Part shown: positions 43,826 through 52,139 of the stretch, one piece after another | Position numbering within the stretch: position 1 is the first letter of the stretch | Layout: every line of letters begins with the position of its first letter | NCBI GenBank assembly: GCA_022360055.1 | Contig: JAKSDO010000021.1 | Location: 35,890-99,889, forward strand | Direction of reading: 5' to 3' | DNA from: Cytophagales bacterium | Lineage (GTDB): Bacteria; Bacteroidota; Bacteroidia; Cytophagales; Cyclobacteriaceae | Length of the DNA stretch: 64,000 nucleotides | Translations under genes and position numbers: made by a program | Notes under the pieces: generated by a model | The model's input: only the letters and a program-made list of their open reading frames with translations | Databases searched by the model: none | What the model was told of the DNA's origin: nothing

Positions 43826-45156
43826 TGAAATATTTTCAATCACTATTTCTTAGGAGCCGTTTGTTTATATCCGCTGGGATACTTGTCCTGTTATTTCTGG
43901 TCGGGTATATGCTCCCCGTGATCTTCATTGCCGCACAATCCTTTTTCCTTTTGATTTGTGCGCTTATTATTTACGATCTGTTCCTGCTGTATGGTCCGAA
44001 CCGAAAAATAAAGGCCACCCGTCTTTGTGCCGCACGGTTGAGCAACGGAGATGAAAATCTTGTTCAGATCGTTTTGGAATGCGGATATCCGCTCAAGGTT
44101 TTTGTAAATTTAATTGATGAAATCCCACCTCAATTTCAGCGACGAAATGTTAATTTCAAGGCCGTCCTCAGGCCCGGGGAGACCAAGACGATCGAATACC
44201 ATTTGAGGCCGGTCACCCGGGGAGTTTATGATTTCGGGCTGTTGCGGGTTTACCTGCATACTTCTGTCGGCTTATTGAAAAGGAGGTTTAATTGCGACGC
44301 ACATAAACAGGTCGAAGTTTTTCCGTCTTATTTGCAACTGAAGAAATATGAGCTGATGGCGATCAGCAACAACCTGGTCGAGCACGGGATCAAAAAGGTG
44401 CGCAAGATCGGTCACAACATCGAGTTTGAGCACATCAAGGAATATATAAAAGGCGACGATTTCAGGACGGTCAACTGGAAAGCTACTGCGAGAAAAAACG
44501 AACTGATGGTCAATCTGTACCAGGATGAAAAATCACAAAATGTGTACTGCTTAATCGACAAAGGACGCATGATGCAGATGCCTTTTGATGGAATGAGCTT
44601 ACTGGATTACGCCATTAATTCCAGTCTGGTGATTTCGAATATCGCCCTTAGAAAAGAGGACAAGGCAGGAATAATGACCTTTGAAAAAGGCTTTGACGGT
44701 TTTTTGCCCGCAAGCCGGAGGAGAAACCAAATGCATTTGATCCTCAACTTTTTATACAATCAATCCACAACCTTCGGAGAAACGGATTTCTCCAACCTGT
44801 ACATTCGGCTTAGACATAGCGTCAAGAAGAGAAGTCTATTGCTGCTGTTTACCAATTTTGAATCCATCCACAGCCTGGACAGGCAATTGCAGTATTTCAA
44901 AAAACTGGCGCAGTCGCATCTGTTGGTGGTGATCTTTTTTGAAAATACCGAACTGGAAGAAATGATACATAACGATGCAAAGGATACCCTCGGCATCTAT
45001 CAAAAGGTGATCGCCGAGCAGTTCGCTTTTGAGAAAAGGCAAATCGTTTTGACACTCAGAAAGCACGGAATACAGGCCATTTTAACCAAGCCCAAAGAGA
45101 TGTCTGTTAATCTCATCAACAAATACATCGAGCTTAAAGCAAGACAGCTTATTTAA
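43825..45156 (+). CDS. DUF58 (VWA-like) protein, MoxR partner
   Basis: The 443-residue protein starts at GTG overlapping the MoxR stop. Two hydrophobic spans (about 8-55) anchor it. A beta domain follows (about 65-190, ETKTIEYHLRPVTRGVYDFG), then the DUF58 core with IKGDDFRTVNWKATARKNELMV (starts near 210) and a VWA-like fold (VYCLIDKGRMMQM; the MIDAS DxSxS is DKGRM here, so metal binding may be altered). It is the last gene of the operon and the likely client or adaptor of MoxR. Confidence 0.92.
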   Translation: MKYFQSLFLRSRLFISAGILVLLFLVGYMLPVIFIAAQSFFLLICALIIYDLFLLYGPNRKIKATRLCAARLSNGDENLVQIVLECGYPLKVFVNLIDEIPPQFQRRNVNFKAVLRPGETKTIEYHLRPVTRGVYDFGLLRVYLHTSVGLLKRRFNCDAHKQVEVFPSYLQLKKYELMAISNNLVEHGIKKVRKIGHNIEFEHIKEYIKGDDFRTVNWKATARKNELMVNLYQDEKSQNVYCLIDKGRMMQMPFDGMSLLDYAINSSLVISNIALRKEDKAGIMTFEKGFDGFLPASRRRNQMHLILNFLYNQSTTFGETDFSNLYIRLRHSVKKRSLLLLFTNFESIHSLDRQLQYFKKLAQSHLLVVIFFENTELEEMIHNDAKDTLGIYQKVIAEQFAFEKRQIVLTLRKHGIQAILTKPKEMSVNLINKYIELKARQLI

Positions 45157-45368
45157 CGGATACAAAACCAATATTTTAGAAGGACTATTGAAACCTATTC
45201 ATTATTTAAATTTGAATAAAATATAGATTTTCAGTATTTTATATTGATTTGTTGAAGTGATATTTTAATTTATGTAATAAAGCGGTGGCAAATTAAATTG
45301 GCATTTTGCGCTCCGACTTGGTTATATTGAGTTTTTTCCTGGATTCAAAACGAATAGAATTAGCTGAA

Positions 45369-46736
45369 TTGTATTCCATCATCGACATCGAGACCACCGG
45401 GGGAACGGCGCGTTCACATAAGATCATCGAAATTGCCATAATAACTTTTGATGGCACCCGGGTTTTGGACACCTACGCTACCCTGATCAATCCGGGGAGA
45501 TACGTCCCGCCATTTATTACATCGCTCACCGGGATCTCGAACGAAATGCTGAAAGATGCGCCGGCTTTTGAGGAAGTCGCCGGTACCATCCTGCAGAAAA
45601 CCGAAGGTAAAATATTTGTCGCCCACAACGTCAATTTTGATTACAGCTTCCTGAAGCAGGAATTCAACATCCTGGGCCAGGGGTTTGATCGCAAAAAACT
45701 GTGTACGGTACGGCTCGCAAAAAAGATCATGCCCGGTTTCCGGTCTTATGGGCTGGGAACACTTACAAACGCCCTGGGCATTTCCATCGAAAACAGGCAC
45801 CGCGCTCTTGGAGATGCCAGGGCTACCGCAGAAGTTTTGCGAATATTGATTGAAAATGACATTCAGGATTTTATCGGGTTTTCCCTTAAGAAAAACTCGA
45901 GAGAAGCGACCCTGCCATCCAATCTTCCGAAACAGGTTTTCGATGATCTGCCGGAAAAAACCGGTGTTTACTATTTCCATAATGAACGTGGAAAAGTTTT
46001 GTATGTCGGAAAGGCCAGGAATATCAAGCAGCGTATTTTGGGACATTTTACAAGCGGGTCGGGAAGCAGCAAGCGGCTGTTTCACGAACGCATCCATCAT
46101 ATCAGCTATGAACTGACCGGCAGCGAACTCGTAGCCTTATTGCTGGAATCCAAAGAGATCAAACGGTTGTGGCCGGAATACAACAGGGTGCAAAAGCATG
46201 CTTCAAAAAACTACGGGCTGTTTCAATATGTCGATCGATCCGGCTACAGGAGGTTATCCGTATCCGGGATACCGGCCGGAGTATGGCCGATCATCAATTT
46301 CAAGGAGCTTCAGGAAGCGAGATCCTTTGTGTATGAATTGGTGAAGAAATTTAAGCTATGTCCTAAGCTCTGCGGCTTGCAAAAAAGTGCACATGCGTGT
46401 TTTGATTATAAGCTGGGGCAATGTGACGGGGCCTGTGCGGGAAGCATAAGTACAGAAGTATACAACGACAGATTTGAAACGGCGATGAATTCCGTATCAG
46501 AGGATAAGATGACCTTTGCGATCATTGGAAAAGGCAGGGCGCCGGAGGAGAAGTCGCTGGTACTGGTTGAAAATGGAATTTATCTGGGGCACGGCTATAC
46601 GGATCATGATTTTCCTGCCGACAGATTTAATGAGCTCAAGCGCCGGATCAGCTTCTATCCGGATGACCGGGATATCCAAAAGATCCTTCATTTGTACATG
46701 AAGAAATCTACCCGGGACGAGATTATTTATTTTTAA
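45369..46736 (+). CDS. DnaQ-type exonuclease fused to GIY-YIG (UvrC/Cho-like) endonuclease
   Basis: The protein joins a DEDDh 3'-5' exonuclease (about 1-165; IIDIETTGG with two acidic ligands, AHNVNFDYSF, and HRALGDARAT) to a GIY-YIG nuclease domain (about 195-280; GVYYFHNERGKVLYVGKARNIKQR). A C-terminal region with the Cys set KLCPKLC...KSAHACFDY.LGQCDGAC follows, as in UvrC/Cho. Such fusions act in DNA repair. No ATG precedes the first strand, so TTG at 45369 (MYSIIDIETTGG) is preferred; a TTG at 45306 would add 21 residues. It stands alone after a 150-base AT-rich spacer. Confidence 0.88.
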   Translation: MYSIIDIETTGGTARSHKIIEIAIITFDGTRVLDTYATLINPGRYVPPFITSLTGISNEMLKDAPAFEEVAGTILQKTEGKIFVAHNVNFDYSFLKQEFNILGQGFDRKKLCTVRLAKKIMPGFRSYGLGTLTNALGISIENRHRALGDARATAEVLRILIENDIQDFIGFSLKKNSREATLPSNLPKQVFDDLPEKTGVYYFHNERGKVLYVGKARNIKQRILGHFTSGSGSSKRLFHERIHHISYELTGSELVALLLESKEIKRLWPEYNRVQKHASKNYGLFQYVDRSGYRRLSVSGIPAGVWPIINFKELQEARSFVYELVKKFKLCPKLCGLQKSAHACFDYKLGQCDGACAGSISTEVYNDRFETAMNSVSEDKMTFAIIGKGRAPEEKSLVLVENGIYLGHGYTDHDFPADRFNELKRRISFYPDDRDIQKILHLYMKKSTRDEIIYF

Positions 46737-46747
46737 TGAGGTCCGCG

Positions 46748-47710
46748 TTAACGGACAAAAGTGCTTACCCGATGTACATATTCCATTTTTGTGCTTTCAT
46801 CCTGAAAGATTTTCACATGTCCGGGGCCGTCAAAATAGTGCACGTGCAGGTGTTCGCAATTCTTCAGATTGCCGAGCTCCGATTCCAGGATATCCGCTTT
46901 TGTAGTCGAATCGTTTTTGCTTTGCAGAATTAAAGTCGGAATCTCCGGATCCAGAAGGTGCGAAAGCGTCATTTTTTCGCCAAATCCGTTAATCCTATTT
47001 GAGTATAGATCAAAGACCTCATCGAAGAAATAATTCGCCATGAATATGTTGCCGGTCTGATCTTTCAAGGTCTTCTTTACATGCACCAGGGGACTGTCAA
47101 ATATTATTTTTTCGATTGCTATCCGATTCTGGTAAATACTTTTCAGATCGTCCCTGGCGATGACATTTAGTATGGCCATCGCACCCATAGAAAACCCGTA
47201 CAACAGAAACTGATCCTGATGATACTCATCATGCATTAAAAGCATGGAGGCAACTACATCTTCGGCAAATTTATAGCCCATATATGTCGTGGCCTCTTGA
47301 GATTTACCCGAATTCCTGAGGTCCGGTATAAATATATTGTATGTGCTGTCCAGGTCCAGTGAGTCTGCCAGGGCGAGATATTTCAGGGGCTTTAAGCGGT
47401 TGGACGTCCTGCCGTGAATGAACATCAAACACGTTCCTGACGGCTTTTGGGCGGGGATATACCAGCCGTTCAATTTTGTGCCATCGATGGATTCAAAGCC
47501 GAGTTCCCTGCTCGAAAATCCGTAATCTTCCGGCCTGCGATTTTCGTTTATACCGTATTCTTCCATAAGCAATTTGTCGGAAAACACCACTTCGAATGTA
47601 TACGGGTCATAATCCGTGATCATGCCAACCATGATCCGCGGCAGGAAAAAGTAACCGCAAATGATCATGATTGTCAGGAGGAAAATAGCAATTCTAAAAA
47701 CTAATCTCAT
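46748..47710 (-). CDS. Alpha/beta hydrolase
   Basis: This 320-residue protein has an N-terminal hydrophobic segment (about 4-24), probably a membrane anchor, and an alpha/beta hydrolase domain. Motifs are the oxyanion-region LMFIHGRTSNR, the nucleophile elbow YGFSMGA with Ser174, an Asp region (PTLILQSKNDSTTKAD) and the final His in GPGHVKIFQ. It resembles serine aminopeptidase/esterase-type hydrolases facing the periplasm. The substrate is unknown. It is convergent with the DnaQ fusion gene, 11 bases apart. Confidence 0.88.
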   Translation of the reverse strand: MRLVFRIAIFLLTIMIICGYFFLPRIMVGMITDYDPYTFEVVFSDKLLMEEYGINENRRPEDYGFSSRELGFESIDGTKLNGWYIPAQKPSGTCLMFIHGRTSNRLKPLKYLALADSLDLDSTYNIFIPDLRNSGKSQEATTYMGYKFAEDVVASMLLMHDEYHQDQFLLYGFSMGAMAILNVIARDDLKSIYQNRIAIEKIIFDSPLVHVKKTLKDQTGNIFMANYFFDEVFDLYSNRINGFGEKMTLSHLLDPEIPTLILQSKNDSTTKADILESELGNLKNCEHLHVHYFDGPGHVKIFQDESTKMEYVHRVSTFVR

Positions 47711-47853
47711 TCAATAATTGTAATATACCGGGGACCGTATTTGATCGACCGAAGGTCCATGGTTAGGTTAAATGTTTGGAAATATAAGAAACCTGCGATG
47801 CAACTTCATCTTTTAAAGATTAAATTTCCTTTATGTATTTTTTGATTCGATAG

Positions 47854-47973
47854 ATGTCCATCATGACAGACATAAAAATTGCCCCTGACGGAACCCCGGG
47901 GCACATCAAAGAAATTACATCCGCAACCGGATATGATTTAAAACTCGGTGATATTTTATTGGGAGTCAGCTAA
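47854..47973 (+). CDS. Possible 39-residue ORF upstream of class-V aminotransferase
   Basis: The frame MSIMTDIKIAPDGTPGHIKE then ITSATGYDLKLGDILLGVS ends in TAATG, overlapping an ATG in the next gene's frame. The text GHIKEI...GYDLKLGDILLGV faintly recalls half of a biotinyl/lipoyl hairpin (GxIxEI...GdxLxxGdxLLxv). It may be a short real gene, a leader peptide or a relic. Support is composition and position only. Confidence 0.35.
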   Translation: MSIMTDIKIAPDGTPGHIKEITSATGYDLKLGDILLGVS

Positions 47974-48026
47974 TGTTCATAAATTCGTGCCGATTTTTCA
48001 GACTAAATTGGAAACTGAACAGGGAA

Positions 48027-49517
48027 ATGAAAGAGCAAGGAATGGAGAAGCTGCCGCTGCGCGAATACTTTGAGGAATTTCGAAAAAATATTGTCGGAAT
48101 CGATGCTTCCTTTGATTCGCCATTTGGAAAGCGGCAGATCATTTATGCGGACTGGATTGCCAGCGGGCGGCTTTACGGACCCATCGAAGATAAGATCAAA
48201 AATCAATTCGGCCCGCTGGTCGGCAATACACATTCGGAGTCCAGTGAGACCGGCCGGACCATGACCATCGCTTACCAGGAAGCGCATAAGAGGATCAAGG
48301 ACCACGTACATGCAGACGAGAATGACGTAATCCTGACCACGGGATTTGGAATGACCTCGGCACTCGCAAAATTCCAGCGCATTCTCGGACTGAAAATACC
48401 GGAACGGCTTTCGGCCTACTGCGAATTGCCCGTCGAAGAAAAACCGGTAATTTTTCTTACGCATATGGAACATCACAGCAATCAGACGCCCTGGCTGGAA
48501 TCGATTTGTGATGTCGTGGTGATCGATCCGGGTGAAAACCTGTACATCGACCCGGAAAACCTCCGAAAGGAATTGATAAAATATAAAAACAGGAAGATCA
48601 AAATAGGATCATTCTCGGCTTGCTCCAACGTGACGGGAATTATTACACCTTATTATGAGCTGGCCGAGATCATGCACGCACACGACGGATACTGTTTCGT
48701 TGATTTTGCAGCCTCGGCGCCCTATGCGAAAATTGATATGCACCCGCCCAAACGAGCGCAAAAACTTGACGCGATCTTTTTTTCACCGCATAAATTTTTA
48801 GGCGGCCCCGGCAGTTCGGGCGTGCTGATCTTTTGCAAGTCGCTGTATAAAAACCGCATTCCGGATCATCCCGGTGGCGGAACCGTTCTCTGGACAAATC
48901 CCTGGGGGGAACATTCCTACTTTGATGATATCGAAATCCGGGAAGACGGGGGAACGCCCGGATTTTTACAGGCGATACGAACTGCGCTTTGCATTCGGCT
49001 CAAGGAACAAATGGGCATCGCTCAAATTCTCGACCGGGAAACAGAACTGATCGACCGGGCGTTGAAGGGCCTTCGTCAAATTGAAGGGCTGAAGATATTG
49101 GGCGACAACGGATTTGAAAGAATAGGCGTATTTTCGTTTTACATTGCAGGTATACACCATAACCTGATCGTAAAACTGCTTAACGATCGATATGGGATCC
49201 AGGTGCGCGGAGGATGCTCCTGTGCCGGCACGTACGGACATTTCTTGCTCGATGTGAACTGGGAGACATCTCACCGGATCACGGAGAAAATAAACAGCGG
49301 GGATCTTTCGGAAAAGCCCGGTTGGGTGCGTTTGTCAATACATCCCACTATGACCGACGAGGAACTGGATTTTATCCTAAATGCAATTCGAGAGGTATCC
49401 GTAATGGCGGATCAATGGATCAGGGATTACGATTACGTCGTGGAGGTTAACGAGTTTTTCCATAAAACCAAAGAAAGGGAATTAAGGTCTTCCATAGGAA
49501 GTTGGTTTGAATTATAG
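48027..49517 (+). CDS. Class-V PLP aminotransferase / cysteine-desulfurase-like enzyme
   Basis: From the ATG at 48027 (MKEQGMEKLPLREYFEEF) the protein has 496 residues; the frame opens 18 codons earlier, but that stretch looks unlike a start region. It has the fold type I motifs ILTTGFGMTSALAKFQ, HMEHHSNQTPW, GSFSACSNVTGI, VDFAASAPY and FFSPHKFLGGPGSSG with PLP Lys256. A flexible-loop RGGCSCAGTYGH carries Cys397 and Cys399, matching the cysteine position of desulfurases. It is longer than typical SufS/NifS and could act on cysteine or selenocysteine. No suf or isc genes are adjacent. Reaction not certain. Confidence 0.87.
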   Translation: MKEQGMEKLPLREYFEEFRKNIVGIDASFDSPFGKRQIIYADWIASGRLYGPIEDKIKNQFGPLVGNTHSESSETGRTMTIAYQEAHKRIKDHVHADENDVILTTGFGMTSALAKFQRILGLKIPERLSAYCELPVEEKPVIFLTHMEHHSNQTPWLESICDVVVIDPGENLYIDPENLRKELIKYKNRKIKIGSFSACSNVTGIITPYYELAEIMHAHDGYCFVDFAASAPYAKIDMHPPKRAQKLDAIFFSPHKFLGGPGSSGVLIFCKSLYKNRIPDHPGGGTVLWTNPWGEHSYFDDIEIREDGGTPGFLQAIRTALCIRLKEQMGIAQILDRETELIDRALKGLRQIEGLKILGDNGFERIGVFSFYIAGIHHNLIVKLLNDRYGIQVRGGCSCAGTYGHFLLDVNWETSHRITEKINSGDLSEKPGWVRLSIHPTMTDEELDFILNAIREVSVMADQWIRDYDYVVEVNEFFHKTKERELRSSIGSWFEL

Positions 49518-49564
49518 GATCCATCGGTATTTCCGTGGGATTTGGGAAATCATACCTAAATATT

Positions 49565-49659
49565 AGTAAAAAGTCTCATTTCGAACTTGTGAGAAATCTG
49601 ATTTAATTGATACCGCATTACCACGAATAAGCCAGATCTCTCCGGACGTCGAGATGACA
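49565..49659 (-). repeat. Dispersed repeat family 1, copy 2 (inverted)
   Basis: Reverse complement of 4856-4951. Identical stretches include GTGAGAAATCTGATTTAAT and CCACGAATAAGCCAGATCTC, continuing to TCCGGACGTCGAGATGACA; a short central part differs. Confidence 0.85.
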
Positions 49660-49702
49660 TCAAAGGTCAAAAAGCATTTGTTTTGAGATGAAACCGGCAG
49701 GA

Positions 49703-49775
49703 CCGGAGCAAATTCAGCACGCGCGCGAGCATAATTATATTTCTCCGTGTGTCAGCAATCCAAAAAGATATAAAC
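49703..49775 (+). repeat. Dispersed repeat family 2, copy 1
   Basis: Runs from CCGGAGCAAATTCAGC through CGAGCATAATTATATTTCTC to GATATAAAC. It matches the reverse complement of 63929-64000, which is the sequence directly before the start codon of the Gfo/Idh gene at 63926. In this copy the position of that ATG reads ACG (49778-49780) and the frame is lost. Confidence 0.8.
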
Positions 49776-49845
49776 AGACGAAAAAGGAGATTCCCGAAAG
49801 AACCCCCTTATATATAAATAGTTAGGTAGCGCTTAAAATTAATTC

Positions 49846-50487
49846 TTATTCTCCAAGTTTCAAAACTATGCCGCCGGTAAAATCCCCCTGGATGATGTTG
49901 GTATACGTACTCACCCCGGCTCCGCAGCCGCCGCCACCGGTACCTATGCCACATCCGAAACCCACACCGCCAAATTGCATGGGCAACAGCAATCTTGCCT
50001 GAAGCTTTATCCCCACCCGGTCGCTCAGATAATACCTCAGGCCTCCTCCGAGGCCGGCGGTGAACCAGGTATTCGAATCGCCGGAGACATTATTAAATCC
50101 TTCGGATTTACTGTGCAGGATACCCAGATTAATGAGTCCGTAGGGAACCAAAGGCTCGTTGAAGGTAACAAGGTAATTGAATCCAAGCATATAATAATTG
50201 AGCGTCAAGGGAGTAGTTACGACATCTCCCAAGCCGCCTGAAATCAGATATTCTCTAAAAGTTGCTTTGTTTTCCGTATGGTTCCACTCAAAATTAACAA
50301 GCATTTCCTCGCGGATCTGATAACCGGCGGTAATTCCGTAATTCCCTTCATCACTTACTTTTATATCCTGCAACCAGGCCGGAATTCGACCGGTCCACAA
50401 CCATCCTCCATGAGCTCCCAGCTCCAGTTGTGCAAAGATTTCCGAAGTAACAAAAAGAATGAGTGTGGAAAGTAAAATTTTTTTCAT
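49846..50487 (-). CDS. Outer-membrane beta-barrel protein (porin-like)
   Basis: The 213-residue protein has a signal peptide (MKKILLSTLILFVTSEIFAQ) and a small eight-strand-type barrel pattern (ITAGYQIREEMLVNFEWNHTENKATF, YMLGFNYLVTFN, LGGGLRYYLSDRVGIKLQARLLLPM). It ends GDFTGGIVLKLGE. A loop with repeated Gly and Cys (FGCGIGTGGGGCGAG, near 180-195) is unusual and may be disulfide-linked. It resembles small outer-membrane proteins such as the OmpW/OmpA-barrel group. Function unknown. Confidence 0.82.
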   Translation of the reverse strand: MKKILLSTLILFVTSEIFAQLELGAHGGWLWTGRIPAWLQDIKVSDEGNYGITAGYQIREEMLVNFEWNHTENKATFREYLISGGLGDVVTTPLTLNYYMLGFNYLVTFNEPLVPYGLINLGILHSKSEGFNNVSGDSNTWFTAGLGGGLRYYLSDRVGIKLQARLLLPMQFGGVGFGCGIGTGGGGCGAGVSTYTNIIQGDFTGGIVLKLGE

Positions 50488-50574
50488 TGTGTGATTCGAT
50501 TTAAATTGATTCGTTTATGATCATCGCAATATAGGTAAATATTTATTTACAAGACCAATGATTGATTTTATTAA

Positions 50575-52014
50575 TCACTGACAATTTTCGATCAGTCGAA
50601 CGTAAAACCGGACCGCATCTTCAAATTCGTTTACCGGAATGCGTTCATCCACACCGCGTATGGCATCGATATTGTCCGGGTTGAGGCGTACGGGCAAAAA
50701 GCGATAAACATCTTCACAAGTTTCGCCGTAATGCCTGCCGTCCGTTGCCGCGAGTACCAGGTTCGGTACGGTAATGGTTTCCGGGAAAATTTCCCTGATT
50801 GTCTTATCGATGATCGCATAGCCTGTAGAATTTGTGCTTGAAACGTTGCCGGGATCGCTTCGGAGCTTGTGAACATCAATGTTTATCCGATCGTCATCTA
50901 TCGCTTTTTTGACCTGCTCCACGACGGTTTCGACCCGCACCCCGGGCAACATCCTGAAATTTATTGTTGCCGAAGCCGAGGGGGTATTTTCCCTGATCCC
51001 ACCGCAGACTGTTGGATCCATGGTGGTTTGTACAAACGCTTTTCCCGGTCCCGCTTGTAGATATATACCCGGAGCCAAAAGCCTTAAAAGTCTGTTGTTT
51101 GCAAATAACAGTTTGTCCTGAAAGCGCATTTCCGGGCCTGCGTGTTCCAGGAATTGCCGAACCGGTTCGGTAATCTTTACCGGAAACGGATGGTCCTCCA
51201 ACAGGGTTATGGCACGTGTTAAGACATCTGCTGCACGTTCGTTATTTGAATGTCCTTCATCCGGGTCCACGGATAATGTAAGTGTGGCAGATCCCTTTTC
51301 CGCAATGCCGATAAGCGCCACATCGGTAAGTACTCCGGGGACAAGTCCCTGGGTGATCGCAGGGCCTTCACCCAAAACAAATTCGGGCCGGATACCGTTT
51401 GCTTTTAAAAGCTTCGCAATGGACTTTGCGCCGTTATCGCCGCCGACTTCTTTGTCGTGCCCGAAAGCCAGAAAAACGGAACGCGACGGTTCGAATCCAC
51501 GTTGGATCAAATGGTTTGCCGCTTCGAGGATCCCGATCACACTCGTCTTGTTGTTCAATGTTCCGCGACCCCAGAGCAAACCATCCTTGATTTCGCCGCT
51601 AAACGGTCGGGAGCTCCGGGCATCCGCATCTTCCGGAGGAACGGGGGGCACATCCAGATGGGCGACCAGCACGACAGGTTTTAGACGGCTGTCTTTCCCC
51701 TGCCATTTATATAAAAAGCTATACGAATTTACAACGGTTTTTTCGAGATGCCGCTCGACTCCCGCATAGGTTTCTTCCAGAAAGGTTTTGAATGCCTCAA
51801 ATCCTGCCGAATCAAATTCTGCCGGATGTTCGGGGGATATCGTCTTGATTCCGACCGCCTGAGCCAGCCTGTAGATCGAAGAGTCGTTTAGTGCAATTTT
51901 TTTTACAGCTTTGTAATTAATTTGCTTCGATTTAAAAGTCAGGGTATTAAAAATGAGATATACCGTGAAAACTACCAGTATAAAAATGATAAAAGAAAGG
52001 ATTTTTTTAAGCAT
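50575..52014 (-). CDS. M20-family (carboxypeptidase S / PM20D1-like) protein with altered active site
   Basis: From the Met at 52014 (MLKKILSF) the protein has 479 residues with a membrane anchor (about 1-25); a Met seven codons earlier is possible. It is otherwise a full-length M20 zinc peptidase: VLVAHLDVPPV with His119, GRGTLNNKTSV, FGHDKEVGGDNGA, a dimerisation domain (about 240-360) and the late ligand DGRHYGE. The family normally has GRGxLDDK and GHDEE. Here the metal-bridging Asp is Asn154 and the catalytic Glu is Lys188, while Glu189 is kept. It may be inactive or changed in function. It is divergent from the serine hydrolase operon. Confidence 0.88.
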   Translation of the reverse strand: MLKKILSFIIFILVVFTVYLIFNTLTFKSKQINYKAVKKIALNDSSIYRLAQAVGIKTISPEHPAEFDSAGFEAFKTFLEETYAGVERHLEKTVVNSYSFLYKWQGKDSRLKPVVLVAHLDVPPVPPEDADARSSRPFSGEIKDGLLWGRGTLNNKTSVIGILEAANHLIQRGFEPSRSVFLAFGHDKEVGGDNGAKSIAKLLKANGIRPEFVLGEGPAITQGLVPGVLTDVALIGIAEKGSATLTLSVDPDEGHSNNERAADVLTRAITLLEDHPFPVKITEPVRQFLEHAGPEMRFQDKLLFANNRLLRLLAPGIYLQAGPGKAFVQTTMDPTVCGGIRENTPSASATINFRMLPGVRVETVVEQVKKAIDDDRINIDVHKLRSDPGNVSSTNSTGYAIIDKTIREIFPETITVPNLVLAATDGRHYGETCEDVYRFLPVRLNPDNIDAIRGVDERIPVNEFEDAVRFYVRLIENCQ

Positions 52015-52139
52015 TTTTGTGTTTCCGTCAGGCACATTCTTATCCGGGCAAATCTAAGGCTATTTATGCTAAGAAAAGAGTAATGCCGTCTGAATCGGAT
52101 TTGTTTTTGAAGATTTTTTTCAAAGAAGCATTGTAAATA

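Larger units (their letters stand above)
49518..49845. other. Intergenic region with two dispersed repeats
   Basis: No gene is present. It holds the inverted copy of dispersed family 1 (49565-49659) and copy 1 of family 2 (49703-49775), followed by a decayed start-codon region. The two repeats are 43 bases apart. Confidence 0.75.
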
